From the NCBI RefSeq assembly GCF_029688865.1, contig NZ_JARUKV010000017.1:1-64000 (forward strand): a stretch of 64,000 bases of DNA, read 5' to 3'. Source of the stretch: Natronococcus sp. A-GB7. GTDB lineage: Archaea; Halobacteriota; Halobacteria; Halobacteriales; Natrialbaceae. The first letter of the stretch is position 1. The number at the start of each line of letters is the position of its first letter. A program made the position numbers and the translations under genes. The notes under the pieces were generated by a model. That model was not told the origin of the DNA. It worked only from the letters and a program-made list of their open reading frames with translations, and made no database searches. Positions 52,060 to 61,337 of this stretch are shown here, piece by piece.

Positions 52060-52446
52060 AATTACTTGTCGCTCGAGCGCCTTGCCGAGGACCCGATGCT
52101 CGGCATCGGCTTTGCGGACACCGCCGCGGAGATCGGCGCCTCGAGGGGCCCGCACAACTCCTATATTTATCCACTGCTGAACACGGGGCTCATCGCGGGT
52201 GGTCTCTATTTGGGCGCGCTCGTTTACGCACTCGGCCAGGGGATTCGCACGCGCTGGACACCCTGGACCGCGTTCGTCGTCGGGCTCACCGTCGCGATCT
52301 TCCTGTATATGGGGTTCGAATCGCTGTTCCTCGGTGGGCTCAGCCCCTCGTCGATCATGCTGGGGATCTGTCTCGGCCTCCTGCTCTACTCGCCCGCGGA
52401 CGACGGTCCGGTTACGGATCTGCGCTCGAAGTTCCACGTTCGGTAG
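52060..52446 (+). pseudogene. O-antigen-ligase-like C-terminal relic (126 aa, open)
   Basis: An uninterrupted frame of 126 codons, SLERLAEDPMLGIGFADTAA to DLRSKFHVR, is 85-90 percent identical to the last third of both full ligase-like proteins. It starts mid-gene at a TTG without Shine-Dalgarno. It lacks the N-terminal helices, so it is probably not functional alone, but its open frame could act as a donor for gene conversion. Confidence 0.8.
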
Positions 52447-53065
52447 GCGCCCTGCTTCGAGCCAGTTGCCACGATCGTTGTGACTGCGGTCCTAGCGGTA
52501 AAGCCCACCCGCTCGAGTGTATCGCTGTGAGCGGGTCGCGGTCGCAGTCGCTCACCCCGGAGGGCCGCTCCGCGAGCCACGCGAGGATGGCCACGATGGG
52601 GACGCCAGGCTCGGCGACCGCGTCCACCACGACGAACTACTCAAGTGAGGTCGTGCCGAGTTCACGTGCAACGACCGACTCGCTTGCGGCTGTGTCGTGT
52701 TGACCGGGCCGTCCTCGAGTCGTTCGACCGCGCGATCACCACCCCGCCACTCGGAGCGGCCTCACAGGTTGCCGTCCTCGGAGTCGGTCAGCAGGGACTC
52801 CACGGCGAGCTGTTGAAACCCGGATTGTTCGCGACCGGAACTCATGTGTGGTGACAGATCGGCGCCACGCACCGATCCCGGGTTCACGTCGGTGGGTCGC
52901 TGGGGCTGTGTGGGGAGTCGAGGGCTGTCAGATCCGTGCCGATCACACCCCACTTCATCCGCCACCCGTGAATCTGGAGATGAGCCGCCGCTCCAACGCC
53001 GGGCTGTTTCTCATCGCGTGCGTCGCCCCGTACCATTTAATATCGAAACGGAACACTCTAATTGT
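52447..53065. other. Interval with no supportable gene
   Basis: About 620 bases with only short Arg/Ser-rich frames. The first 40 bases after the ligase relic are related to those after the other ligase copies. The end becomes AT-rich (tttaatatcgaaacggaac) and holds the promoter of the PRC-barrel gene at 53066. Confidence 0.45.
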
Positions 53066-53323
53066 ATGGGTGAAATTCTGTTTCGTAATCTTCAGGGGAA
53101 GGTCATCGTCGGCACCGACGGCACGACCTTCGGAACGCTGGATACCGTCACGACCGATCCCACCGCCGGCACGCTTGATAACCTGCTGGTCCATCCGGAC
53201 GACCAGCCCTCGTCAAGCGCCGCTGTGGACACAGACGGCCGGCTTCGGATTCCGACCAGTACGGTGCAGACGGTGAGCGATCAGATCATCATCGAGACCG
53301 ACTCAGGGACCGATCCACACTGA
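53066..53323 (+). CDS. PRC-barrel domain protein
   Basis: 85 residues from ATG 53066, about 26 bases past a TATA-like tttaatat. A single PRC-barrel: KVIVGTDGTTFGTLDTVTTD, LLVHPDDQPSS, then a strand ending SDQIIIETDS. Small PRC-barrel proteins are widespread in haloarchaea, with links to RNA metabolism or cell division (CdpB-type). This one is single-domain and unassigned. Confidence 0.75.
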   Translation: MGEILFRNLQGKVIVGTDGTTFGTLDTVTTDPTAGTLDNLLVHPDDQPSSSAAVDTDGRLRIPTSTVQTVSDQIIIETDSGTDPH

Positions 53324-53639
53324 TCGCGGTCGGTGTCACGTACTAGGGCGTCGGCTCGCTCCTGCCGCCAGCGAATCAGCGCGAACCCCACCCGTTCGGG
53401 ATGGCCGACTCCGCCCTGTCGTTTATGCGGCAGGCGCTGCGCTGCAACGCGCTGGGCTTCCAGCAGCGTCGCGACGACGACGAACTGATCGACACTGGGG
53501 CGAAGTGCGGTACCGGCCCGAGCCAGCCCGCACCTGTTGGCCACCGTCCGATTTCGCTAGACGGCGATCGACGGGGACCGATGTCTGGGACTAACTACTC
53601 GAGCTCTCGAAACCCTGCCTCGCGGTCCACCGAAACACC
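53324..53639. other. Interval with no supportable gene
   Basis: Roughly 316 bases between the PRC-barrel gene and the coiled-coil gene relic. Short frames, no motif. Confidence 0.4.
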
Positions 53640-53765
53640 CCCGGAGAACGGGCTCTCCTCCACCGAACGGCGGCTCGTCTTTCCGACCGACGCTATCGTC
53701 CCTGGCGAAAGCTCTACGACACCGGAGATCGCCGACGTCCACGGGGAGAGCTCGCTCGCTCCCCA
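53640..53765 (+). pseudogene. C-terminal tip of the coiled-coil gene
   Basis: ENGLSSTERRLVFPTDAIVP then GESSTTPEIADVHGES on the + strand matches the end of the 324-aa protein at 60363 (NGLSYTERRVVLPTDADIPG...TPETADVHGGS). It is fused at about 53766 to a ligase relic, so the junction marks a recombination point between two repeat families. Confidence 0.7.
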
Positions 53766-54145
53766 GCGAGACGCTCGAGCGCCTCGCCCAGGATCCGCTG
53801 CTCGGGATCGGCTTTGCGGACACCGCCGCGGAGATCGATGGTCCAGAGGGCCGCACAACGCCTCCAGCTCCCCCTGCTGAGCACGGGCATCATCGCCGGC
53901 AGTCTCTATCTGGGCGCGCCCGTCGACGCGCTGGGCCAGGGGATTCGCAGGCGGTGGACGCCCTGGACCGCTTCGTCGTCGGGCTCACGGTGGCGATCTT
54001 CCTGTATATGGGGTTCGAGTCGCTGTTTCTCGGCGGGCTCAGCCCCTCGTCGATCAGGCTGGGGATCTGTCTCGGCCTCCTGCTGTACTCGCCCGCGGAG
54101 GACGGGCCGGTCACCGATCTGCGATCGAAGTTCGTCATCCGGTAG
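53766..54145 (+). pseudogene. O-antigen-ligase-like C-terminal relic, frameshifted
   Basis: Begins in the LERLAQDPLLGIGFADTAAE segment, is frameshifted near 53850 and 53970, then runs open through VAIFLYMGFESLFLGGLSPS to VTDLRSKFVIR. The final residues match copy 2 (35697). Downstream, 54146-54458 is homologous to 36915-37224. Confidence 0.8.
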
Positions 54146-54458
54146 TTCTTTTTGAACCAGTTGTCACGAGTGTCATGACCGCTCGAGCGGTCGACACTGA
54201 ACATCGCCGGCCACAACCCTCTCTCACCGACATGGGCGGATCGTCCCACCGATGCCACCCGAACCAGGATCGCTGACTCCGAGCGACGCCCGTCGCGACG
54301 GCGGGGGTCAGCACATCCGATTCGCTCGAGTCCGCAAACGACGGCCGAACTGTGCCGATCGGGACGCTGGCCGTCCGCTCGACGGTCGCTGCGACAGGTT
54401 CGAGCCAACACATGATCGGAGATACAGTTATGACAGTCGCACCCAAAGACATGTCAGT

Positions 54459-54614
54459 ATGTCCCAGCCGGTTCCCTCACAGTGTCCCGAATGTGGCGCC
54501 GTGGAGATCCACGTGGCGAAAGTCTCGCCAAACGACCACGACCGGGGCGAGGCGTGGGCGACGCGTGCGGCCTGTGAGGCCTGCGAGGAGTACGTCGAGT
54601 CGACTGAGTCCTGA
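54459..54614 (+). CDS. 51-aa zinc-ribbon protein
   Basis: 51 residues: CPECG near the start and CEACEEY near the end give two CxxC pairs for one zinc, with a conserved HVAKVSPNDHDRGEAWATR middle. Typical of the small CPxCG-related zinc proteins of haloarchaea. ATG at 54459. Relics lie at 37225 and 63370. It follows ligase-like copies at two of the three places, so the pair ligase then ribbon seems ancestral. Confidence 0.65.
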   Translation: MSQPVPSQCPECGAVEIHVAKVSPNDHDRGEAWATRAACEACEEYVESTES

Positions 54615-55836
54615 CCCTCCGAGTCCATCAGGGCCGGAAGCTGATCGCCTGTCTCACCGTCAGGTAGGCGCCCAAGAGCCGGACGAAGGTGGAGCCTCAG
54701 GCCCCTGCCCGCCGCACCCACGAGCCGAGAGAGATCAGTAGCGGGACCGACACCGAGCGCACACTCACCTCATTGTTCGGGTCCTCCGGCCGAGTTTCGC
54801 ATCGCCGTGTTTCGGCGGATCCTGCCTCGCCTCGATCACACCGGGCCTGCTATTGTCCGCATCCGATGCCGATAGGCCTCGAGGACGGCGTTCGTCGATC
54901 ACCGCGCTCGCAGTGCGCGACTTCGAGGAGCCTGTCCGCCTCGAGTCGGCAGCCACGAGTGGGTGTCTCGCAACCGGTCGACGTGGCGCCCCCTTCTTTC
55001 CAGTGTCCGACGGCCCCTCGCTTGCGGCGGGCACCACGCCGAGTGGAGTTCTCGTGAGTTCCCCTCGAGCGGGCGCCCTCCCGTCGCATGTCACGGGACC
55101 GAGCCCCCGAGTCGGTCCACCGCGGGCTCGAGTACCAACACGGCGTTATATACCACTTCCACACCACTTTCACACCGGCATCTCTCTCCCCCTCGAGACT
55201 GCGAACTCAAGGCCCACGACCCGAGAACGGAGTCGAGAGCTGACATCGCATACGGTCACGCCTCGCCCGTCAGCGCACGTCACGACTCGAGTCCCACGGA
55301 ACTCGAGGCAACACCAACACGATCGTCGCTCGAGGCGAGCACACGGGAAGCCGCCGTGGCGCAGGGTCCGATGGGGTCCGCGGGGACGCCTCCGCCAGCC
55401 GAGACGGGGGCCGACGACTCGTCCAACTCGGGGATGAGCCACACTCGACGGTCGCGACGACCGCCTCGATCTCTCACACCGCGAGCGCCGCTGGGATGCG
55501 GACAGCCCGTTTCGAGCGCACAGGCAGCAACCGAGCCGCCGCTGGGTGGGTTCGTCCCTCGCGCTCGTTTTCGCTCACGTCGACGATGCGGGCCGCGAAC
55601 CAGGCGCGGAGACGGCGTTCCTGAATCGGACGCGTGGCCGGCGCATCGTAGTTGATCGCGCGACTTTCGAGGGCCCGGTTGACCGCTTCCTACCCGCCGG
55701 CCGGTGTGGCCGCACGGAACCCCATACCGCGAGGCACTGGCGCGGACTCGATGGCGGGCCTCCTCGCCCGGCTCCACGACGACCCCCGTCACCCGGGCGG
55801 AACCTTCTTGTAATACGCTGTAGTACGTTGTATACG
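54615..55836. other. Long interval without a supportable gene
   Basis: About 1.2 kb. The first 250 bases are homologous to 37383-37650, including a faint ligase-end relic near 54800-54865. The rest has several long open frames on both strands, all with Arg/Ser/Pro-rich translations and no motif, as expected from stop-poor GC-rich DNA. A short GVIYHFHTTF segment near 55140 looked protein-like but has no support. Confidence 0.45.
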
Positions 55837-56139
55837 ATGCCCTCGATCAGCGCCCGCGTACCCGACGACGACGAGGAGACCCTGGAGGAAGTCGCCGAGC
55901 TGCTGGACGAGGACAAGAGCACGGTCATCCGCAAAGCGCTCCGCGAAGGGCTTGCGGAGCTCCGGATTCGACGCGCCGTCGAGCAGTATCAGACCGGCGA
56001 GATCTCGACGAACCAGGCGGCCCGGATCGCGGGTGTGAGCGTTGCCGACTGGCTCGAAATCGCCCGTGACCGGAATCTGACGAGCCAGCTCTCGCCCGAC
56101 GATCTCGCCGCCGACGTCGACAGCGCGCGCGAGCTATGA
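55837..56139 (+). CDS. RHH-type antitoxin (UPF0175-like)
   Basis: 100 residues from ATG 55837. The N-terminal ISARVPDDDEETLEEVAELL, EDKSTVIRKALREGLAEL is a ribbon-helix-helix DNA-binding domain. The middle, AVEQYQTGEISTNQAARIAG and VSVADWLEIAR, is the UPF0175 helical repeat. It ends in an ATGA overlap with the PIN gene, forming a type II toxin-antitoxin pair and probably repressing its own promoter. Confidence 0.8.
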   Translation: MPSISARVPDDDEETLEEVAELLDEDKSTVIRKALREGLAELRIRRAVEQYQTGEISTNQAARIAGVSVADWLEIARDRNLTSQLSPDDLAADVDSAREL

Positions 56140-56654
56140 CGCACATCTACGTCGATGCAACGACGCTCATTGCGCTCGGAACGGTCGGTGAACTCGACCT
56201 GCTCACGTCTCTCACTGGACCGCTTGTCGTTCTGCCCGCGATTCGAGACGAAGTCACGACCGAACCGGCCAGGACGACCCTCGAGCGACTGTGCGATCGG
56301 GACACGGTCGAGACGACGTTTCCGACGGACGCAAGCGATGACGAGCAGGCCCAAGCGATCCTGGATGAGCCCGCAGTGAACGGCGACGTCCGCCTGATCG
56401 CGGCGGTGCTTGCTCACACCGACGCGGACGAGCCGGTCGCGGTCGTCTCCGATGATCGTCGCGTGCGAACCGTCGCCCGTGGCCTCGGGGCAACGGTGAC
56501 CGGCACGATTGGCGTGCTCGTCAGGGCGGTTGAGGAGGGTCTGTCCGAAGATGACGCGAAGACGATCGTTCGTCGGCTCGACGACCACGGCCTGCACATG
56601 ACCGCCGAACTGCGAGCGACGGCGATCGACCTCATCGAATCTGCCGCCGAGTGA
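56136..56654 (+). CDS. PIN-like domain putative toxin
   Basis: 172 residues. A PIN fold is supported by IYVDATTLIALGTVGELDLL (first acidic residue), PAIRDEVTT, and VAVVSDDRRVRTVARGLGAT with the Asp pair that would bind metal. C-terminal helices follow. Probably an endoribonuclease neutralised by the UPF0175-like protein just upstream. Length is greater than most VapC proteins (about 130) because of a helical insertion at residues 55-80. Confidence 0.75.
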   Translation: MTHIYVDATTLIALGTVGELDLLTSLTGPLVVLPAIRDEVTTEPARTTLERLCDRDTVETTFPTDASDDEQAQAILDEPAVNGDVRLIAAVLAHTDADEPVAVVSDDRRVRTVARGLGATVTGTIGVLVRAVEEGLSEDDAKTIVRRLDDHGLHMTAELRATAIDLIESAAE

Positions 56655-56689
56655 CGATGCAGCGGCGTTAGACACCAGCGCGCTGGCTG

Positions 56690-56890
56690 ACTTCCTCGTC
56701 GCTATCGGACGGCAGAACACGACCTCGTCGCCTCTCGCGCTCTGGACCCGGCTATCGAGCCGGAGGTCGACCTCCAATAATTCGTTGCTGACGAGCCAGA
56801 CCGACAGCGAGATCCCGCGTCGGAGCTTTCCCTCGCCGCGCAGCAGTCGGTAGAAAAAGTCGCTGGGGTCGTCGTTCGAATCGTGGGCGA
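56690..56890 (-). pseudogene. Orc1/Cdc6 relic f (middle part)
   Basis: The - strand reads DDPSDFFYRLLRGEGKLRRG, SLSVWLVSNELLEVDLRLDS then VQSARGDEVVF. This is the sensor 1 to arginine-finger stretch of the initiator. Both ends are lost. It lies directly after the PIN gene. Confidence 0.75.
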
Positions 56891-56984
56891 AAGAGAAACG
56901 TCGTCGGGGGCCGGGTCCGATCCGTTCAGATTCGAGACTAGCGTCGGATCACGCCCCCGTGCGGGTAGGACCCCCAGGTCTCTT

Positions 56985-57085
56985 TACTCCTCACTGTTTG
57001 CCCCCAGCCACGTCGACTCGTTCGCGGAGCGTTTTACGATGTCGCGCGCCCACTGTGGCTCGAGCGTGACCGACCCCTTCTCGAG
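56985..57085 (-). pseudogene. Orc1/Cdc6 relic g (C-terminal tip)
   Basis: VTLEPQWARDIVKRSANEST then WLGANSEE and a stop, aligned to FEPQWVRDNIDPYIDKSTST...NNEE of the intact copy 300 bases away. It is on the opposite side of relic f from what a single gene would need, so f and g derive from two different copies. Confidence 0.65.
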
Positions 57086-57378
57086 CACGACGGACGGGAT
57101 CGGAAAGCCCGACGAACAACCGCCAACCGTTTTGGCTCCCGGTTTGCTGTCGCTCGAGAAATCGGCAGAGGTCGGAGAGACCCGCGATCACGGCCTCCAG
57201 AGCGAAGCCCACATGCGGATCCGCATATCGGTATGAACGGATTCGTTTCCGGCGGGAAAACCCTCGAATCGGTCGACTCCACTGATCGGAGACGGTAGAG
57301 AGAACCCGCGCCTCCAACCGGGCCCCGAAACTGGCGCCAGACTGCGACGCGTCGTACGGGCAGACTCTCAAACCCCGT

Positions 57379-58629
57379 TCACTCCTCGTTGTTTTCATCC
57401 GTAGATGTCGACTTGTCGATATAGGGGTCGATATTATCACGCACCCACTGTGGCTCGAACGTCGTCTTGATCTGCTTGACCCGGCCCTCCCGGCCTCGAG
57501 AGTCGATCCAGGTCTCGACTAACCCCATCGTCTCGAGGTCGGTCACCACGCCTCGAACGGCACGCTCCCCGAGATCGAGGTTATCGGAAAACGTCTGGCT
57601 TTGGAGAAACACGTTGACGTCGGCCGTCGTTACGGGCTGTTTGATCGATGTTTCTTCAGCCCACGTGAGAGCATCCGTCTTCTCTTCATCAAACCCGGTA
57701 ACGGCCATCAGCACCAGAAAATGATTAATTGGCAGATCGAGCAGTTTCGAGACGGTCGCCTCGCGGTCGGTCTCCTCAAGGTTCGCGTCGACACACTCCC
57801 GCGTAACCTGGTCGAGGTCCCGTTCGCTCGCGGTCTCGCCGGCTTGACGAAACAGCGTCAGTGCTTTCCTGGCGTCTCCCCAGCGCTGGGCTGCCTTCGC
57901 TATGCCGTACGCACAGACGTCGTTGGAGATCGCTCCCGGCCGAAAGGCCCGCTCGAGCCTCGGCTCGAGAATCGTAGCCAGTTCATCCGACCCATACGGT
58001 GGGAAAAAGACCGCCTCGTCACTCATCGCGCTCTCGACACGGCTGTCCAAGCGCAGATCGACCTCGACTAGCTCGTTGCTCACCAACCAAACGGAGAGAT
58101 TAATCCCCCGTTTGAGCTTCCCCTCGCCGCGCAGCAGTCGGTAGAAAAAGTCGCTGGGCTCGTAGTTCGAGTCGTGCTGGACGTGATCGATCTCGTCCAG
58201 AATCAGGACCGTCCACTCCGGATACCCCTCGAGGGCATCCCAGATTCCCTCGAACACGCCGTCCAACCCTTCGTAGGCGCCTTTCTTTTCGCCGGTGAGT
58301 TCGAACAGGATCTCGTTGGCGGCGCTAAACAGCGTTCGACACTCCTTCAGATTCACGTACTCGACGGCAACCGCGTCGGTTCGACTGGCGAACTCTTGAC
58401 AGACCCGCCGCGTCGACAGCGTCTTGCCGGTGCCGGGCGGGCCGTGGATCGTCACCGTCGGCGGTAAATACCCCTCATGGACGCCGGCGAGCAGCGACGC
58501 CAGCTCGCGTTCCTGGGCGTCGCGGGCGTGGATCTCGTCGGGTTCGGCGAGGGGATCGAGCGCGCCCTTCTCACGAAAGAGGCTCTCGTCGGCTGTCACC
58601 TCGTCGAAGAGCTCATCATACTTGCCCAT
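57379..58629 (-). CDS. Orc1/Cdc6 replication initiator, intact copy h
   Basis: 416 residues, full length. Walker A GPPGTGKT, Walker B LILDEIDHV, sensor VWLVSNE, then the C-terminal winged helix (LDLGERAVRGVVTDLETMGL, VKQIKTTFEPQWVRD). About 85 percent identical to copy b, differing chiefly in an insertion DEEKTDALTWAEETSIK in the lid region. Not preceded by the conserved upstream element of copies b and d. Could act on a local origin or only on its own promoter. Confidence 0.87.
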   Translation of the reverse strand: MGKYDELFDEVTADESLFREKGALDPLAEPDEIHARDAQERELASLLAGVHEGYLPPTVTIHGPPGTGKTLSTRRVCQEFASRTDAVAVEYVNLKECRTLFSAANEILFELTGEKKGAYEGLDGVFEGIWDALEGYPEWTVLILDEIDHVQHDSNYEPSDFFYRLLRGEGKLKRGINLSVWLVSNELVEVDLRLDSRVESAMSDEAVFFPPYGSDELATILEPRLERAFRPGAISNDVCAYGIAKAAQRWGDARKALTLFRQAGETASERDLDQVTRECVDANLEETDREATVSKLLDLPINHFLVLMAVTGFDEEKTDALTWAEETSIKQPVTTADVNVFLQSQTFSDNLDLGERAVRGVVTDLETMGLVETWIDSRGREGRVKQIKTTFEPQWVRDNIDPYIDKSTSTDENNEE

Positions 58630-58938
58630 CGGGTGTCCGTGCTCGTACTAACTGTGTAACCACAATGAACGTATCGCCCGCACGACGGTTGATATGAGCC
58701 TACCGCAGTGCTGGGAGCTGCGGGCAGTGGCAGATGTTCGTTCTCACTGGCAACTCGAGCTAAGTGGCCGTTCGTACTGCGTGTTGGAACTGATACACTC
58801 AAGACAGGGAACGATCTAGTTACGCTCTTGTGCCGTCGAAGGGCATTTGAGCGACTGGAGAGCAACTAGTGCTGAACTGTATGATCAGTACGCGTCAAGG
58901 GGATCGTGCTGACGCAGCCGAATTTCCGCCGCTCGTCC
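58630..58938. other. Interval upstream of orc copy h
   Basis: About 309 bases. It lacks the GGCGGAACTACGTG element seen at other orc copies. No gene. It contains the promoter of orc copy h; a TATA-like ttacacagtt lies a little upstream of its ATG. Confidence 0.4.
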
Positions 58939-59340
58939 TCATCTCTGGTCCATCTCTTCGAGAAGGGCGCCCATTCGATCCTGTTCGGGCGTGAAATCGA
59001 CTTCGGGGGTGAGTTCCTCCTCGCGGTTGAGCGTCCGCGTGAGTTCCTTTCGGATCCGAAGCTCGAGGTCCAGCGCCTCGGCCTCCCGGGCCTCCCCCGC
59101 CATCTGCTGTAACCGGTGGCGGTTCTCCTGGAGTGCGAGCAAGGCCGACGCCTCGTGGACCTCCCGCGCCCGATAGAGCTTCGGCAGCCACTCCTCTATC
59201 GTCGTGAGGTCGTTACGAATCGTGTCTTCGGTCACCTCGTACTCGTCGGCCAGTTCGGTGCTGACTTCTGAGTAGGTGTCTCCCTCGAGGATGTAGCGTT
59301 TCCAGAGCGTATGCCGTCGAACGCGGAGTTCCGAGTGCAT
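58939..59340 (-). CDS. HTH plus helical protein, small-terminase-like
   Basis: 133 residues. N-terminal part RRHTLWKRYILEGDTYSEVS, ADEYEVTEDTIRNDLTTIEE is an HTH, and the C-terminal half is a long helix ending in EQDRMGALLEEMDQR. The layout (HTH then oligomerising helices) is like haloarchaeal phage small terminase or replication-linked proteins, but I cannot distinguish these. Same strand and upstream of orc copy h. Confidence 0.55.
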   Translation of the reverse strand: MHSELRVRRHTLWKRYILEGDTYSEVSTELADEYEVTEDTIRNDLTTIEEWLPKLYRAREVHEASALLALQENRHRLQQMAGEAREAEALDLELRIRKELTRTLNREEELTPEVDFTPEQDRMGALLEEMDQR

Positions 59341-59837
59341 GTGATCTCACCGTGGGACTCGCCGTTGGCTCCCTCTGTTGTGGCCCCACGGCCGACGGGA
59401 GCGGGCCACGATCCTGTTGGCGAGCCACCACGACGCGCTACACCAATCACACAGAAAAAGCTTCCATCGAATCGGTAGCTCCGTCGTACAGTCACCTGCC
59501 GTGAGTGACCGCCCGCTCGAACCGCTGTGGAGAACGGCGGCTGGGGAATCGCTTCGAGCCGAACCGGAGCCGGGCACCGGCTCCCATCCGAGACGACACC
59601 ATCGTTCATACCGGGGGATGGCCGGCCCAGTACCTCCAGTACTCGAGCGTAGAAGCCGACATGGCTGGTCGATTCGCAGCAGCGATCGCTGTGGCCGGAA
59701 CGGTGGTCTCCCGATGGGACGGCAGTGGCGTCGCTTCTCGGGCCGCTCAAACGGGCGGTCGACTGGTACCGACAGCACTGCTCAGCCGACGGTGCTCTCT
59801 CTTGTCCCACCATGGGGGAGCACTGAACAGACTCGAG
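59341..59837. other. Interval with no supportable gene
   Basis: About 500 bases with overlapping frames on both strands but only Arg/Gly/Ser-rich translations. No paralogue in the window. Confidence 0.45.
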
Positions 59838-60137
59838 TCAGTTTTCGAGTTCGCTCACGTCGAGTTCACCCTCGAGGTAGGCGATTCCCAGATCGGTCAC
59901 ACGATAGTAGCCGCGTTTCGCATCGGTTTTTTCGAGCAGCCCAGCCTCAGCGAGGACGTTCATTCGCCGCGAAATCGTGTTCTGGCTCCGATCCAACACA
60001 GCCAACTCTTCAACCAAATTATACCAGACTGCGGTCGGCGGGAGCGAGATCCGGTGGCCCGTGCTCGTCTCGAGTTCCTGTAGGTACTCCAGAATTGCAT
60101 CGTCAGCCTCGTTCATCCACGAGACACGGGCTCGCAT
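59838..60137 (-). CDS. PhiH1-like winged-helix repressor
   Basis: 99 residues from ATG 60137 (MRARVSWMNEADDAILEYLQ), the typical start of PhiH1-repressor-like proteins. SQNTISRRMNVLAEAGLLEK is the recognition region and GYYRVTDLGIAYLEGELD the wing and C-terminal helix. Divergent from the coiled-coil gene at 60363, with 225 bases between them, so control of that gene is likely. Confidence 0.8.
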   Translation of the reverse strand: MRARVSWMNEADDAILEYLQELETSTGHRISLPPTAVWYNLVEELAVLDRSQNTISRRMNVLAEAGLLEKTDAKRGYYRVTDLGIAYLEGELDVSELEN

Positions 60138-60362
60138 ACTCCGGATCTCTCTCGTCCGGCGATTAACTGCACCGACTCGATCCGAACCTGAGCTATCTGG
60201 CCCAGCAATGAGCCATACAATCCAGAGTACTAAGTGGGTAGACGAGAACTCTCCTGTAAGGGACGCTATACGCGGATCCAACGCTCGCGCGTTTTGGAAG
60301 ATAGCGGATCGGTGCTGGAGACACCGAGTCCGCGAGAAGCTCCCGTATCCACCTACGGAAGC

Positions 60363-61337
60363 ATGAGTACGGACGATTCACGGGGTAATCAAACTCCCGA
60401 CCGACAGCACGCAGCGACCGACCAGCCAACCCTCGAGACGGTCCTCGCGGAACTCCGCGAGCTTCGAGCGGACAACGACCGCCTCGCCGATCGTGTGACC
60501 GAACTCGAGGAGCACGTCGACGACCTCGAGACCGAACGCGATCGACTGACCGAGCGCCTCGAGCGCCACGAGTCCACGCTCAACGAACAGCAGTCGACCC
60601 TCGAGACACACGACTTAACCCTCGAGCGACTGGAGACGACCACCGACGAACTCGAGACGACCACCGACAACGTCAAAGCCCTCACCGAAGCCACCAGAAA
60701 CCGCACGGGTGCGAACAAAACTCGAATCGAGGAGCTCCAGGCACGCGAACTCGAGAAGGGTGCCCATCTTCGTGACTCGAACGTCGACGAACACGACCTC
60801 GACCTCGAGGACGACTACCTCGAGCGACTCACCAAATCCGACGGTCACGCCTACTTTCGACTTCCTGATTCGGACGACCCCCTCGATCGGACCGACACCA
60901 CACTTGCCCACGGCGATCTCCTCCCGATTCAACAACTTGCCCGATTGGACGAGGACATGCGTCGATCGACCACCAACTCACTCCCCACGCGACTCGCCGC
61001 GAAGCTCTGGACGGCTCGGACCGACTCGACCGTCGGCGACGATCCCTGGGAGACGGGCTGCAAGACCGTCCGCGAGTACGTCACCGCCGGCGACCTGAAA
61101 CACTGGATCCGGCGCCAGGAGGACGGCGTCAGCGACAGCTACGCCAAGAAATTGGTCTCGCGGACGATCGACGCCGTGCTCGAGCTCTCGAAGCACCGCC
61201 TCGCGGTCCACCGGAAGAGCCAGCGCAAGAACGGGCTCTCATACACCGAACGGCGGGTGGTCCTGCCAACCGACGCCGACATCCCAGGCGAAAGCACCGC
61301 CACACCGGAGACAGCCGACGTCCACGGAGGGAGCTAG
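60363..61337 (+). CDS. Coiled-coil protein of mobile-element type
   Basis: 324 residues from ATG 60363. Residues 25-130 form a long Glu/Arg/Leu coiled coil (LADRVTELEEHVDDLETERD and the ETTTDEL repeats), followed by a folded region of about 150 residues with YFRLPDSDDPL, LPIQQLARLDEDMRRSTTNS, REYVTAGDLKHWIRRQEDGV and AKKLVSRTIDAVLELS. The same fold region survives in a truncated copy at 62655. I do not recognise a function; a DNA-binding or partition role would fit a coiled coil plus a basic domain. Confidence 0.75.
   Translation: MSTDDSRGNQTPDRQHAATDQPTLETVLAELRELRADNDRLADRVTELEEHVDDLETERDRLTERLERHESTLNEQQSTLETHDLTLERLETTTDELETTTDNVKALTEATRNRTGANKTRIEELQARELEKGAHLRDSNVDEHDLDLEDDYLERLTKSDGHAYFRLPDSDDPLDRTDTTLAHGDLLPIQQLARLDEDMRRSTTNSLPTRLAAKLWTARTDSTVGDDPWETGCKTVREYVTAGDLKHWIRRQEDGVSDSYAKKLVSRTIDAVLELSKHRLAVHRKSQRKNGLSYTERRVVLPTDADIPGESTATPETADVHGGS

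Noticed and set aside
55200-55830. Several overlapping frames of 90-230 codons on both strands
   Set aside because: No motif, no paralogue, low-complexity Arg/Ser/Pro composition.
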